Assembly (NCBI RefSeq): GCF_002831585.1
Contig: NZ_CP025113.1
Span: forward strand, 4,231,001 to 4,295,000
From: Bradyrhizobium sp. SK17
Lineage (GTDB): Bacteria > Pseudomonadota > Alphaproteobacteria > Rhizobiales > Xanthobacteraceae
Direction: 5' to 3'
DNA: 64,000 bases
In this document: one piece after another, positions 48,551 to 58,104 of the stretch
Layout: every line of letters begins with the position of its first letter
How positions within the stretch are numbered: the stretch's first letter is position 1
Translations under genes and position numbers: made by a program
Notes under the pieces: model-generated
What the model was told of the DNA's origin: nothing
Database searches by the model: none
Seen by the model: the letters and a program-made list of their open reading frames with translations, nothing else

Positions 48551-51500
48551 TGCATGTCATCTTCCGCGAGAGTCGCGGCCTTGAGGAGACCGCGACACCA
48601 AGGGACCTCGGCCAGGATCCGGCCGATCTCGTGGTGTTGTCGTTTTCCGACAGCGATCTCGCGGCCTTCGCAGCCGGCTGGCGGCGGGGACGCGCCGCGT
48701 TGCCGTCGCTGCGGCTCGCCAATCTCGCGGAGCTGCGCCATCCACTGTCGGTCGATACCTATATCGAGCGGACGCTCGCTCATGCGCGCGGCATTCTCAT
48801 CCGTCTGATCGGTGGCGAGCCCTACTGGTCCTACGGCCTGGCCGCGGTGCATCGGCTGGCGAAGGAGCGCGGCATCGCCCTGGTGGTGCTGCCGGCGGAC
48901 GGCCGCGACGATCTGCGGCTGGATGAGTTCTCGACCTTGCCGGTCTCGACGCTGCGACGGCTCAAGGTGTTGTGCGACAAGGGGGGGCCGGTTGCCGCGC
49001 AGGCGGTGATATCGCAACTGGCGCTGGCGTCCGGACTCTATGCCGGGCCTGTCGTCGGCGAGATCGATCTTCCCGAGACCGGCGTTTACGATCTCTCCCG
49101 TGGCGCCGTCGCGGCGCTGCCGGCATCGGATGGCCGGCCGCGGGCGCTGGTGACGTTCTATCGCTCCTATCTCGCGGCCGGCGACACCGCGCCGGTCGAT
49201 GCATTGATCGATGCGTTGCGCGCGAAGGGCTTTGACGCCCACGGGATCTTCGTCACCTCGTTGAAGGCGGCGGGTGTCGCCGATTGGCTGCGGGCGCAAT
49301 TCGCACCATGCGCGCCGGCCGCCATCGTCAATGCGACCGCGTTCTCCGCGGCTGGCGACGACGGCAAGACGCCGTTCGACGCCGCATCGTGTCCTGTCTT
49401 CCAGGTCGCGCTATCCACCGCGCGCCGCGAGGATTGGGCCTTGTCGCTGCGCGGCCTGTCGCCCGGCGATCTCGCGATGCACGTGGTGCTGCCGGAGGTC
49501 GACGGCCGCCTGTTCGCGGGCGTCGTGAGTTTCAAGCAGCCGGGCGAGCGCGATCCCGATCTGCAATTCGCGCATCTCGCGCATCGGCCGGATGCCGGGC
49601 GCGTCGCGGCGATCGTCGCGCGTGTCGCTGCCTGGCACCGTCTCGCCGGCAAGTCCGCGCAGGACAAGCAGCTTGCATTGGTGCTCTCGAACTATCCGGG
49701 CCGTCCGCATCAGATCGCGCATGCCGTCGGCCTCGATGCGCTGGCCTCGGTCGAGGCGTTGCTGGCGGATCTTGCGGCGGCGGGATTTGACGTCGAGCCG
49801 GTGAGGTCGCCGGGCGACGCGCTCTTGCGCCGTAAACTGGCTTGGGACGTGCGCGAATATCGCAAGGCGCTCGCCAGTCTTCCCGAGCAACTCCAGGATG
49901 ATCTGGCGCGCGCGTGGGGAGCACCGGAGGATGATCCCGATTGCCGTGACGGCGCCTTTCATTTCGCCGCGATCCGATGCGGCAAGTCGCTCATCGCCGT
50001 TCAACCGGAGCGCGGTGATGTCGGGCACCGCGATGCCGACTATCACGACCTGTCGCGCACGCCGCGTCATGCCTATGTCGCGTTCCATCTCTGGCTCCGG
50101 CAGCAGGCTATCGATGCCGTCGTCCACATCGGCGCGCATGGCACGCTGGAATGGTTGCCCGGCAAATCGGTTGCGCTGTCATCGGCGTGTTGGCCGGAAG
50201 CGTTGATCGGCGATCTGCCGGTTGTCTATCCCTTCATCGTCAACGACCCCGGCGAGGCGGCGCAGGCCAAGCGCCGGATCGGCGCCGTGACGATCGGTCA
50301 CTTGCCGCCGCCGCTGGCACAAGCCGCGGTGCCGGAAAGCCTGCGTGCGCTCGAGCGCTTGCTCGATGAATATTCGACTGCCGACGGTCTCGATCCCGCC
50401 CGACGGCAGCGCCTGATCGCTGCGATCCGCGAGGAGGCACGCATCGCGGGCCTCGAGGATGATCTGGGTCTTGCGGCGTCGGTCTCGGCGGCCGAGGCGA
50501 TTCCGCAAATCGACCGCTTCGTCTGCGATCTCAAGGAGAGCCAGTTCGGCGACGGCCTGCACGTCTTCGGGCAGGGCGCTTGCGGCGAAGCGGAGAAGGC
50601 CGCGTTGCTCGATGCGCTCGCCGGCCGGCGGGTTGCGCCGGGGCCGTCAGGCTCGCCCTATCGCGGGCGCAGCGACGTGCTTCCGACCGGCCGCAATCTG
50701 TACGCGGTCGATCCGCGCGCGGTGCCGACGCCGTCGGCGCATGCGCAAGGCGTGAAGCTCGCCGAGGAACTGCTGCGCCGTCATTTGCAGGATCACGGCG
50801 ACTGGCCGAAAGGGCTCGTCATCGATCTCTGGGGCTCGTCGACCATGCGCTCCGCCGGCGAGGATTTTGCCATGGCGCTGCATCTCGCCGGCATCGCGCC
50901 GCGCTGGGATCACGGATCGGGTCGGGTGACCGGCTACGACATCATCGCGCCGGCGGAGCTCGGCCGTCCCCGTATCGACGTGACGCTGCGCGTATCGGGC
51001 TTGTTCCGCGACGTGTTTTCGGGGCTTGCCCAATTGTTCGAGGCTGCCACGGAAGCCTTGTCCGAACGCAGCGATGAAGCGGACGAGAATCCTTACCGGC
51101 AGCGCATCGCGCGCGTGTTCGGTCCGCGCCCCGGGCATTATGGTGTCGGCATCGCGTCGCTAGCCGATGTCTTCACGCCGGAGGCCCGTGACGCCGCCGG
51201 CGAAGCGTGGTTGTCGGCGTCCTCCTGGGCCATTGCGTCCGATGGCGAGATGCACCCCGATCGCGAAGGCATCGAGGCGCGGCTCGGTGCTGCCGACAGT
51301 TTCGTGCATACCCAGGATCTGCCTGAGACCGACCTGCTGCTGGCGGCGGACTATGCCGCGCATGAGGCCGGCATTGCAGCGGCTGCTGCCCGGCTGGGCA
51401 CCAAGATCCCGTCGCTCTATCACCTCGACGCGACCCGGCCGGATCAGCCGCATGCCCGCTCGCTGACCGAGGAAATCTCGCGGGTGGTGCGGGCACGCGC

Positions 51501-51798
51501 CGCCAATCCGGCATGGATCGCAGGCATGATGCGCCATGGCTTCCGCGGCGCTGCCGAGATCACTGCGACGCTGGAGCATATGGCGGCATTTGCCCATCTC
51601 GCCGGCGCGGTGCCGCCGCACCTGTTCGACCTCTATTACGACGCGACGCTCGGCAATGACGAGGTTCGCGGCTTCATGGCGCGCGACAATCCGGCGGCGC
51701 TGGTTGCGATCGAAACCTGCTTTGCCCGTCTGCATGACGCGTCGCTCTGGCAAACGCGGCGCAATTCGATCGCGGCGGCGTTGCAGGAGGCGACATGA
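48550..51798 (+). CDS. cobN: CobN, large subunit of aerobic cobaltochelatase
   Basis: A 1082-residue CobN/BchH/ChlH-type protein, slightly shorter than the commonest CobN length (about 1100-1270). It carries HIGAHGTLEWLPGKSVALS and the FIVNDPGEAAQAKRR motif that mark the porphyrinoid-binding part. It inserts cobalt into hydrogenobyrinic acid a,c-diamide together with CobS and CobT, neither of which is in this window. Overlaps cobW by one base and cobG by 4 bp. Confidence 0.95.
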   Translation: MHVIFRESRGLEETATPRDLGQDPADLVVLSFSDSDLAAFAAGWRRGRAALPSLRLANLAELRHPLSVDTYIERTLAHARGILIRLIGGEPYWSYGLAAVHRLAKERGIALVVLPADGRDDLRLDEFSTLPVSTLRRLKVLCDKGGPVAAQAVISQLALASGLYAGPVVGEIDLPETGVYDLSRGAVAALPASDGRPRALVTFYRSYLAAGDTAPVDALIDALRAKGFDAHGIFVTSLKAAGVADWLRAQFAPCAPAAIVNATAFSAAGDDGKTPFDAASCPVFQVALSTARREDWALSLRGLSPGDLAMHVVLPEVDGRLFAGVVSFKQPGERDPDLQFAHLAHRPDAGRVAAIVARVAAWHRLAGKSAQDKQLALVLSNYPGRPHQIAHAVGLDALASVEALLADLAAAGFDVEPVRSPGDALLRRKLAWDVREYRKALASLPEQLQDDLARAWGAPEDDPDCRDGAFHFAAIRCGKSLIAVQPERGDVGHRDADYHDLSRTPRHAYVAFHLWLRQQAIDAVVHIGAHGTLEWLPGKSVALSSACWPEALIGDLPVVYPFIVNDPGEAAQAKRRIGAVTIGHLPPPLAQAAVPESLRALERLLDEYSTADGLDPARRQRLIAAIREEARIAGLEDDLGLAASVSAAEAIPQIDRFVCDLKESQFGDGLHVFGQGACGEAEKAALLDALAGRRVAPGPSGSPYRGRSDVLPTGRNLYAVDPRAVPTPSAHAQGVKLAEELLRRHLQDHGDWPKGLVIDLWGSSTMRSAGEDFAMALHLAGIAPRWDHGSGRVTGYDIIAPAELGRPRIDVTLRVSGLFRDVFSGLAQLFEAATEALSERSDEADENPYRQRIARVFGPRPGHYGVGIASLADVFTPEARDAAGEAWLSASSWAIASDGEMHPDREGIEARLGAADSFVHTQDLPETDLLLAADYAAHEAGIAAAAARLGTKIPSLYHLDATRPDQPHARSLTEEISRVVRARAANPAWIAGMMRHGFRGAAEITATLEHMAAFAHLAGAVPPHLFDLYYDATLGNDEVRGFMARDNPAALVAIETCFARLHDASLWQTRRNSIAAALQEAT

Positions 51799-52958
51799 GC
51801 GCGGTTGCGATCAAGGGCTGGTGTCCCGGCGCGCTGCGGCCGATGCAGTCGGGCGACGGGCTCGTGTTGCGCATCCGCCCGCGAGGTGGACGGCTTGAAG
51901 CAGCGCAGGCGGTCGGGATCGCCGAGCTGGCCGCACGATACGGCAACGGCCTGATCGACCTGACCAGCCGCGCCAACCTCCAGATCCGCGGCGTCAGCGA
52001 AGTGGGTTATCCGGCCTTGATCGACGGACTCGGGGCGCTCGGTTTGCTGGACGCGGATTCCGAGACTGAGGCGCAGCGCAACATTCTGGTGACGCCGTTC
52101 TGGATCGCCGGTGACGACACGAGCTCGCTCGCGGCCGAACTTGAACGGGCGCTCGCCGGTGCTTCGCTCGATCTTCCGACCAAGTTCGGTTTCGCAATCG
52201 ATGACGGCACTGTCCGGGTGCTGACCGGCGCGTCGGCGGACATCAGGATCGAACGTGATCGCAACGGTGGGCTGCTGGTGCGTGCCGATGGTGTCGAGCG
52301 CGGCCGTTCAGTCACCCGCGGCGAGGCCGTGCCGGTCGCGTTGGCGGTGGCCGAATGGTTCGTCGCCTCCGGAGGCGCCAAAGGCGAGAAGCGGCGGATG
52401 GCGACGCATCTGGCCAGCGGCGCGACCTTGCCCGACTTCCTGCGCGGCGATGCCGAGCCCGTGGCCCGATCGGCGGCGCCTGTTCCCGGCCTCTACCCGA
52501 TCGGCGCGATGGTCGGTGTTGCGTTCGGGCAAATGCCGCACCAGACGCTCAACCATCTCGCCGCATCCGCGCAGGCGCTGCGGATGACGCCGTGGCGGAT
52601 GATGCTGGTGGAGGGGATGCATGAGATGCCCCGCGGGGCGGACCTCGTCACCGACGCCGAGGATCCGGCGCTGCGCGTCATCGCTTGCAGCGGCGCGCCA
52701 CGTTGCGGTGAGGCGCATGCCGATACGCGTATGCTGGCGTCAGCGCTCGCCCGGCACATCCCGGCCAACGCCCGGCTGCACGTCTCCGGTTGCCCCAAAG
52801 GTTGTGCCCATTCCGGTCCTGTTGACATCACGCTCGTGGCAACGCGAGAAGGCTTCGACCTGATCCGCCGCGGCACCACGCGCGATACGCCGGTCAGGCG
52901 GGGCCTGACCGGCGCGGAGCTCGCCGCCAACCCCTTGCTGTTGATGGGAGGCGGTTGA
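51795..52958 (+). CDS. cobG: CobG, precorrin-3B synthase
   Basis: A 387-residue sulfite/nitrite-reductase-like protein with 4Fe-4S ligands visible as CSGAPRCGE (about 298-306) and SGCPKGCAHS (about 332-341). CobG is the oxygen-dependent enzyme of the aerobic route, giving precorrin-3B for ring contraction. Its presence defines the pathway as aerobic. Confidence 0.93.
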   Translation: MSAVAIKGWCPGALRPMQSGDGLVLRIRPRGGRLEAAQAVGIAELAARYGNGLIDLTSRANLQIRGVSEVGYPALIDGLGALGLLDADSETEAQRNILVTPFWIAGDDTSSLAAELERALAGASLDLPTKFGFAIDDGTVRVLTGASADIRIERDRNGGLLVRADGVERGRSVTRGEAVPVALAVAEWFVASGGAKGEKRRMATHLASGATLPDFLRGDAEPVARSAAPVPGLYPIGAMVGVAFGQMPHQTLNHLAASAQALRMTPWRMMLVEGMHEMPRGADLVTDAEDPALRVIACSGAPRCGEAHADTRMLASALARHIPANARLHVSGCPKGCAHSGPVDITLVATREGFDLIRRGTTRDTPVRRGLTGAELAANPLLLMGGG

Positions 52959-53587
52959 TGCCGCACGTCTATGAGACCGATGGCGCGGCGATCTATCGCC
53001 AGTCGTTTGCCACGATCCGCGCCGAGGCCGACCTTGCCAGGTTCACGTCCGACGAGGAGCCGGTGGTGGTGCGCATGATCCATGCCGCGGGCATGGTGGG
53101 CCTGGAAGCGCATGTGCGCTTCACCGCCGGCATGGCCGCCCGCGCAAGGGAAGCCTTGCGGAACGGCGCGCCGATCCTCTGCGACGCGCGCATGGTGTCG
53201 GAGGGAATCACGCGCGCGCGCCTGCCGGCTGGCAACGCGGTGATCTGCACGCTCGGAGACCCTGATGTGCCCGCGCTGGCGCAATCGATGCGCAACACGC
53301 GGTCCGCTGCCGCGCTCGAGCTGTGGCGGCCGCATCTGGCCGGCGCCATCGTCGCGATCGGCAACGCGCCGACCGCGCTGTTCCATCTGCTCAACATGCT
53401 GGAGCATGCCGACTGCCCACGGCCGGCGGCGATCATCGGCTGCCCGGTCGGTTTCGTCGGCGCGGCCGAGTCCAAGGCGGCATTGATGGCCGATCCGCCG
53501 GTACCGGCGCTGACGGTCGAGGGACGCCTCGGCGGATCGGCGATCACGGTTGCCGCCGTCAATGCGCTGGCGAGCCGGAGCGAATAG
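52958..53587 (+). CDS. cobH: CobH, precorrin-8X methylmutase
   Basis: A 209-residue CobH/CbiC: YETDGAAIYRQSFATIRAEADL at the start with the catalytic-histidine region RMIHAAGM, then GNAPTALFHLLNML and IIGCPVGFVGAAESK. It moves the C11 methyl to C12. ATG 52958 overlaps the cobG stop (TGATG); a TTG one codon earlier is less likely. Confidence 0.95.
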   Translation: MPHVYETDGAAIYRQSFATIRAEADLARFTSDEEPVVVRMIHAAGMVGLEAHVRFTAGMAARAREALRNGAPILCDARMVSEGITRARLPAGNAVICTLGDPDVPALAQSMRNTRSAAALELWRPHLAGAIVAIGNAPTALFHLLNMLEHADCPRPAAIIGCPVGFVGAAESKAALMADPPVPALTVEGRLGGSAITVAAVNALASRSE

Positions 53588-53589
53588 CG

Positions 53590-54321
53590 ATGGGACGCAT
53601 CATCTGCTGCGGCCTCGGCCCAGGCGATCCGGACCTGATGAGCGTGCGCGCCGACCGCATCGTGCGTGGCGCGAGACGCGTCGCGTATTTTCGCAAGAAG
53701 GGGCAGCCGGGCCAGGCCCGCCGCATCGTCGACGGCATGCTCGCGGCCGACGTCGACGAATATCCGATGGAATATCCGGTCACCACGGAGATCGCGTTCG
53801 ACGATCCGGACTATGCGCGGCTACTGGCGGATTTCTACGACGAATGGGCCGAGCGGCTGTTGCGGCTCGCGCGCGAGATCGACGTCATCGTGCTGTGCGA
53901 AGGCGATCCTTACTTTTACGGCTCGTTCATGCATCTGCATTCGCGGTTGCAGGGGCGTGTCGGGATCGAGGTGATCGCGGGCATTCCCGGCATGGTCGGC
54001 TGCTGGAATGCGGTCGGGCAGCCGATCGCGCTTGCCGACGATGTGACCACCGTTCTGATGGGCACGCTGCCGGAGGCGGAGCTCGTGCAGCGCATGCATC
54101 AGTCGGATGCGCTGGTCGTCATGAAGACCGGTCGCAATCTTCCGAAGATCCGCCGTGCGCTCGTCTCCGCGGGGCGTCTCGACGATGCGTGGCTGGTCGA
54201 GCGCGGTACCATGCCGGATCAGCGCGTCATCAGGCTGGCTGATATCGGCGAGGCCGACGGTCCGTATTTCGCGATCGTGCTGGTGCACGGGCAGGGGCGG
54301 CGCAGGGAGGCGGGGCAGTGA
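53590..54321 (+). CDS. cobI: CobI, precorrin-2 C20-methyltransferase
   Basis: A 243-residue SAM-dependent corrin methyltransferase with the N-terminal CGLGPGDPDLMSVRA loop, CEGDPYFYGSFMHL, and VIAGIPGMVGCWNAVGQPIA. It methylates precorrin-2 at C20. ATG 53590 is 2 bp after the cobH stop; its stop overlaps the GTG of cobJ. Confidence 0.94.
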   Translation: MGRIICCGLGPGDPDLMSVRADRIVRGARRVAYFRKKGQPGQARRIVDGMLAADVDEYPMEYPVTTEIAFDDPDYARLLADFYDEWAERLLRLAREIDVIVLCEGDPYFYGSFMHLHSRLQGRVGIEVIAGIPGMVGCWNAVGQPIALADDVTTVLMGTLPEAELVQRMHQSDALVVMKTGRNLPKIRRALVSAGRLDDAWLVERGTMPDQRVIRLADIGEADGPYFAIVLVHGQGRRREAGQ

Positions 54322-55052
54322 CCGGCACGCTGACCATCGCGGGGCTTGGACCCGGCGACGAGGCGCTGATCACGCCCGAGGTTTCCGCGGCGCTGGCAGT
54401 GGCGACCGATATCATTGGCTATGCGCCCTATGTTTCGCGCGTGCCGCCGCGCGCCGGGCTGACGCTGCACCCGTCGGACAATCGCGTGGAAGTGCAGCGC
54501 GCCAGTGAAGCGCTGCGGCTTGCGGCCGAAGGACACCATGTTGTCGTGGTGTCCTCTGGTGATCCCGGGGTGTTCGCGATGGCATCAGCGGTGTTCGAGG
54601 CGCTGGAGAATGCGCCGCAATGGCATGAGCTGCCGATCCGCGTGCTGCCCGGCGTCACGGCGATGCTGGCGGCGGCGGCGAGCGCCGGCGCGCCGCTCGG
54701 TCATGACTTCTGCGCGATCAACCTCTCCGACAATCTCAAGCCGTGGCCGCTGATCGAGAAGCGGCTGCGGCTCGCCGCCGACGCCGACTTCGCGATTGCG
54801 ATGTACAATCCGCGCTCGGCCAGCCGACCGGACGGTTTCGGTCGCGTGCTCGAGATCCTGCGCGAGGCGGGGTGCGGCGAGCGCATCGTGATTTTCGCAC
54901 GCGCCGTCTCGACATCAGAGCAGCGGATCGAGACGGTCTTGCTGCAAGATGCGCGGCCCGAGATGGCCGACATGCGGACGGTGGTGATCGTCGGCAATTC
55001 GGCGACGCGGCGGGTCGGCCGCTGGGTCTATGCACCGAGGCAGGTCCGATGA
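54318..55052 (+). CDS. cobJ: CobJ, precorrin-3B C17-methyltransferase
   Basis: A 244-residue methyltransferase: GLGPGDEALITPEV, VSSGDPGVFAMASAVFE, VLPGVTAMLAAAASAGAPLGHDFC and AMYNPRSASRP typical of CobJ/CbiH. It methylates C17 and contracts the ring. GTG 54318. Its last 25 bp overlap the end of cobK on the other strand. Confidence 0.94.
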   Translation: MTGTLTIAGLGPGDEALITPEVSAALAVATDIIGYAPYVSRVPPRAGLTLHPSDNRVEVQRASEALRLAAEGHHVVVVSSGDPGVFAMASAVFEALENAPQWHELPIRVLPGVTAMLAAAASAGAPLGHDFCAINLSDNLKPWPLIEKRLRLAADADFAIAMYNPRSASRPDGFGRVLEILREAGCGERIVIFARAVSTSEQRIETVLLQDARPEMADMRTVVIVGNSATRRVGRWVYAPRQVR

Positions 55053-55774
55053 CCGAGCCATTCCATCACCTGGCTCACGCTGTCGACCCGGGGCCGGTCG
55101 GGCAGGGGTGGCCGCGTGATCATGATGACGGGAAGGCCAAGCGCGCGGGCGGCGTCGAGCTTGGCGCGCGCGCCGGTGCCGCCGGAGTTGCGGGCGACGA
55201 TCCATTCGATATGGCGCGCGCGCAGCGTCTCGAGCTCGCCCTCGAGCGTGAAGGGGCCGCGCGAGACGATGACATCCGCATCGGGCAAAGGCAGGGTTTC
55301 GGCGGACGGATCGACAAATCGCAACGTGTAGGCATGCTGCGGTCGGGTGCCGAACGGCGCGATGTGCTGGCGCCCGATTGCGAGGAACACGCGGGCCGGG
55401 TTCTCCGGCAAAGCCACGACCGCGGCTGCGACGTCCGCGACCTCGATCCAGCGGTCGCCGGGAGTCTTGTCCCAGGGTGCGCGTTCGAGCGCGAGCAACG
55501 GCGTTGCGGTTTGCGTGCAGGCCGCGATCGCGTTGCGGCTCATCTCGGCTGCGAACGGATGCGTCGCGTCGATCACATGCGTGATGCGTTCGCGACGCAG
55601 GTAATCGGCAAGGCTGCTAACGCCACCGAAGCCGCCGATCCGAGTCGGCAATGGCTGTTCGGCCGGCGCATGGGTGCGGCCGCCATAGGAATAGATCGCG
55701 TCGATCCCCGCGCGACTGACCACAGCGGCGAGCGAATTGGCGTCGGCCGTTCCGCCCAGGATCAGGGCGCGCAT
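55028..55774 (-). CDS. cobK: CobK, precorrin-6A reductase (inverted in the cob operon)
   Basis: A 248-residue CobK/CbiJ: N-terminal MRALILGGTADANSLA, the DATHPFAAEMSRNA motif near 90 and FTLEGELETL. It reduces precorrin-6A with NADPH. It is the only gene of the 47-61 kb run on the minus strand. Its start (CAT at 55772-55774) is separated by one base from the cobL ATG (55776), and its end overlaps cobJ. Any promoter for it must lie inside cobL. Confidence 0.93.
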   Translation of the reverse strand: MRALILGGTADANSLAAVVSRAGIDAIYSYGGRTHAPAEQPLPTRIGGFGGVSSLADYLRRERITHVIDATHPFAAEMSRNAIAACTQTATPLLALERAPWDKTPGDRWIEVADVAAAVVALPENPARVFLAIGRQHIAPFGTRPQHAYTLRFVDPSAETLPLPDADVIVSRGPFTLEGELETLRARHIEWIVARNSGGTGARAKLDAARALGLPVIMITRPPLPDRPRVDSVSQVMEWLGHRTCLGA

Positions 55775-55775
55775 C

Positions 55776-56957
55776 ATGGGTAATCCCTGGTTGACCATCA
55801 TCGGCATCGGCGAAGATGGCCTTGCCGGGCTCTCCGAAGCAAGCCGAAAGGCGCTCGATGCGGCCGAAACTATTTTCGGCGGCGAACGCCATCTCGCGCT
55901 GGCCGCCGTCACCGAGCGTGGCCGTGCCTGGCCGGTGCCGTTCGACGCCGATATCGTGCTGAGCTGCCGCGGCCGTCCGACTGTCGTGCTCGCCTCGGGC
56001 GATCCGTTCTGGCACGGCGCCGGTGGAAGCCTTGCCGAGCGGTTGCAGCCCGGCGAATGGATCGCGCATTCCGCGCCGTCGACGTTCTCGCTGGTGGCGG
56101 CGCACCTGGGCTGGCGGCTCGAGAATACTGTCTGTCTCGGTCTTCATGCCGCGCCCTTCGAGCGGCTGGTGCCGCATCTCGCGCGTGGTGCGCGGATCAT
56201 CTGTCTGGTGCGCGATGGCAAGGCGGCTGTCGATCTCGCGCGCTGGCTCACGGAGCAGGGCTGGGGCGCGTCAGCGCTGTGGGCGCTGTCAGCCCTTGGT
56301 GGACCGCGTGAATCGATCGCGCAGCATCACGCCGAGAGCTATGGTGGCAATCCTGACGACAGCCTGGTTGCGGTCGCGCTGGAGGCGAGCGGCGCGCAAG
56401 GCATGTCACGTAGCTCCGGGCTTCCCGAAACATTGTTTATGCATGACGGGCAGCTGACAAAACGGCCGGTCCGCGCGCTGGCACTGTCGGCGCTTGCGCC
56501 GCGGCCCGGCGAGCGGCTGTGGGATGTCGGCGCTGGCTCGGGCTCGATCTCGATCGAATGGGCGCTCTGCGGCGGGACGGCTATCGCCATCGAGGTGCGC
56601 GGCGAACGCGCTGCCAATATCCGTGGCAATGCGGCGAGCTTCGGCCTGAACCACCGGATCATCGTGATCGAAGGCGAGGCGCCGGGCATCCTGTCCGAGC
56701 TCGAAGCGCCCGATGCCGTGTTCATCGGTGGCGGCCTCGATGCCGATATGTTCGCTGCGATCTGGTCGCGCATCGTGCCGGGCACGCGGTTGGTCGCGCA
56801 TGCGGTAACCCTGGAAACCGAGGCGCTGCTCTCCGATCTTCAGCAACGCCATGGCGGCGAACTGATGCGCGTCGAGATCGCCCAGGCCGAGCCGCTGGGC
56901 CGCTATCGCTCCTGGAAGGCCGCGCGACCGATCGTGCAATGGAGCGCCATCAGATGA
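55776..56957 (+). CDS. cobL: CobL, bifunctional precorrin-6Y C5,15-methyltransferase (decarboxylating)
   Basis: A 393-residue fusion: CbiE-like N-half (IIGIGEDGLAGLSEASRKAL, LASGDPFWHGAGG) and CbiT-like C-half from about residue 225 with the SAM motif LWDVGAGSGSISIEWAL near 247. It methylates C5 and C15 and decarboxylates the acetate chain. ATG 55776 is one base from the divergent cobK start. Its stop overlaps the cobE start (ATGA). Confidence 0.94.
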   Translation: MGNPWLTIIGIGEDGLAGLSEASRKALDAAETIFGGERHLALAAVTERGRAWPVPFDADIVLSCRGRPTVVLASGDPFWHGAGGSLAERLQPGEWIAHSAPSTFSLVAAHLGWRLENTVCLGLHAAPFERLVPHLARGARIICLVRDGKAAVDLARWLTEQGWGASALWALSALGGPRESIAQHHAESYGGNPDDSLVAVALEASGAQGMSRSSGLPETLFMHDGQLTKRPVRALALSALAPRPGERLWDVGAGSGSISIEWALCGGTAIAIEVRGERAANIRGNAASFGLNHRIIVIEGEAPGILSELEAPDAVFIGGGLDADMFAAIWSRIVPGTRLVAHAVTLETEALLSDLQQRHGGELMRVEIAQAEPLGRYRSWKAARPIVQWSAIR

Positions 56958-57322
56958 AGGTCGCGGGTCTCGGATTCAGGCGCGATGCCAGTGTCGCATC
57001 CTTGCGCGAGGCCCTCCGCGCCGCCGGCGGCGCCGAAGGGCTTGCAGCGCTCGCGACCATGAGCGACAAGGCCGATGCACAGGCGTTGACATCGCTGGCG
57101 CAGGAACTCGGGCTGGCGATCCGGAGCATTCCCGCAGAAGCGCTGGCCGAGATCGAAACCGTGACGCATTCTGAATTGATCAGCGCGAGGTTCGGCACTG
57201 GCTCCGTCGCCGAAGCCGCGGCGATCGCGGCGGCAGGACGCGGTGCACGGCTGATTGCGGCAAGGGCCGTTTCGCAGGATCGAATGGCGACCGCGGCGAT
57301 CGCGGAAGGAGACGGTGAATGA
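56954..57322 (+). CDS. cobE: CobE, cobalamin biosynthesis protein (CbiG C-terminal type)
   Basis: A 122-residue protein starting [21 protein letters not shown], with [24 protein letters not shown], the pattern of CobE/CbiG_C. Role in the aerobic path is poorly defined; in the CbiG fusion this domain accompanies lactone opening. Overlaps cobL and cobM by ATGA junctions. Confidence 0.9.
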   Translation: MKVAGLGFRRDASVASLREALRAAGGAEGLAALATMSDKADAQALTSLAQELGLAIRSIPAEALAEIETVTHSELISARFGTGSVAEAAAIAAAGRGARLIAARAVSQDRMATAAIAEGDGE

Positions 57323-58104
57323 CGGTGCATTTCATCGGCGCAGGACCGGGCGCCGCCGATCTCCTGACCTTGCGGGGGCGCGATCTCATCGCGTCCTGCC
57401 CGGTCTGTCTCTATGCCGGGTCGCTGGTGCCTGCCGGTGTGCTGGCGCATTGCCCGCAGGATGCGCGTATCATCAACACCGCGCCGCTGTCGCTTGACGA
57501 GATCATCGCCGAGATCGCCGCGGCGCATGCCGAAGGCAAGGACGTCGCGCGGCTGCATTCGGGCGATCTCTCGATCTGGTCGGCGATGGGAGAACAATTG
57601 CGCCGATTGCGCGCGTTGCAGATTCCCTATTCGGTCACGCCCGGCGTGCCGGCCTTCTCGGCAGCCGCTGCGGCGCTGGAGGCCGAGCTCACGCTGCCCG
57701 GTCTTGCGCAATCGGTGGTGCTGACGCGCACGCCGGGCCGGGCGAGCGCGATGCCGGACGGCGAGACGCTCGCGGCGTTTGCTGCGACCGGCGCGGTGCT
57801 CGCGATCCATCTCTCGATCCATCTGCTGGACAAGGTCGTGGCTGAGTTGACGCCGCATTATGGCGCGGACTGTCCGGTGGCGATCGTCTGGCGCGCGAGC
57901 TGGCCGGACCAGCGTATCGTCCGCGCCACGCTCGCGACGCTGGATGCCGCGATCGGGCCGGAGCTCGAACGCACCGCGCTGATCCTGGTCGGCAAGACGC
58001 TCGGGGCGAACGAGTTCGCCGAGAGCCGTCTCTATGCCGCCGACTATGACCGCCGCTACCGTCCGGTTGGTGAGGCGCCGCGCTTTCCGGGATCATCTCA
58101 ATGA
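57319..58104 (+). CDS. cobM: CobM, precorrin-4 C11-methyltransferase
   Basis: A 261-residue methyltransferase: [32 protein letters not shown], and [16 protein letters not shown] with [16 protein letters not shown], diagnostic of CobM/CbiF. It methylates C11. Its start overlaps cobE and its stop overlaps cobB (ATGA). Confidence 0.94.
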   Translation: MTVHFIGAGPGAADLLTLRGRDLIASCPVCLYAGSLVPAGVLAHCPQDARIINTAPLSLDEIIAEIAAAHAEGKDVARLHSGDLSIWSAMGEQLRRLRALQIPYSVTPGVPAFSAAAAALEAELTLPGLAQSVVLTRTPGRASAMPDGETLAAFAATGAVLAIHLSIHLLDKVVAELTPHYGADCPVAIVWRASWPDQRIVRATLATLDAAIGPELERTALILVGKTLGANEFAESRLYAADYDRRYRPVGEAPRFPGSSQ

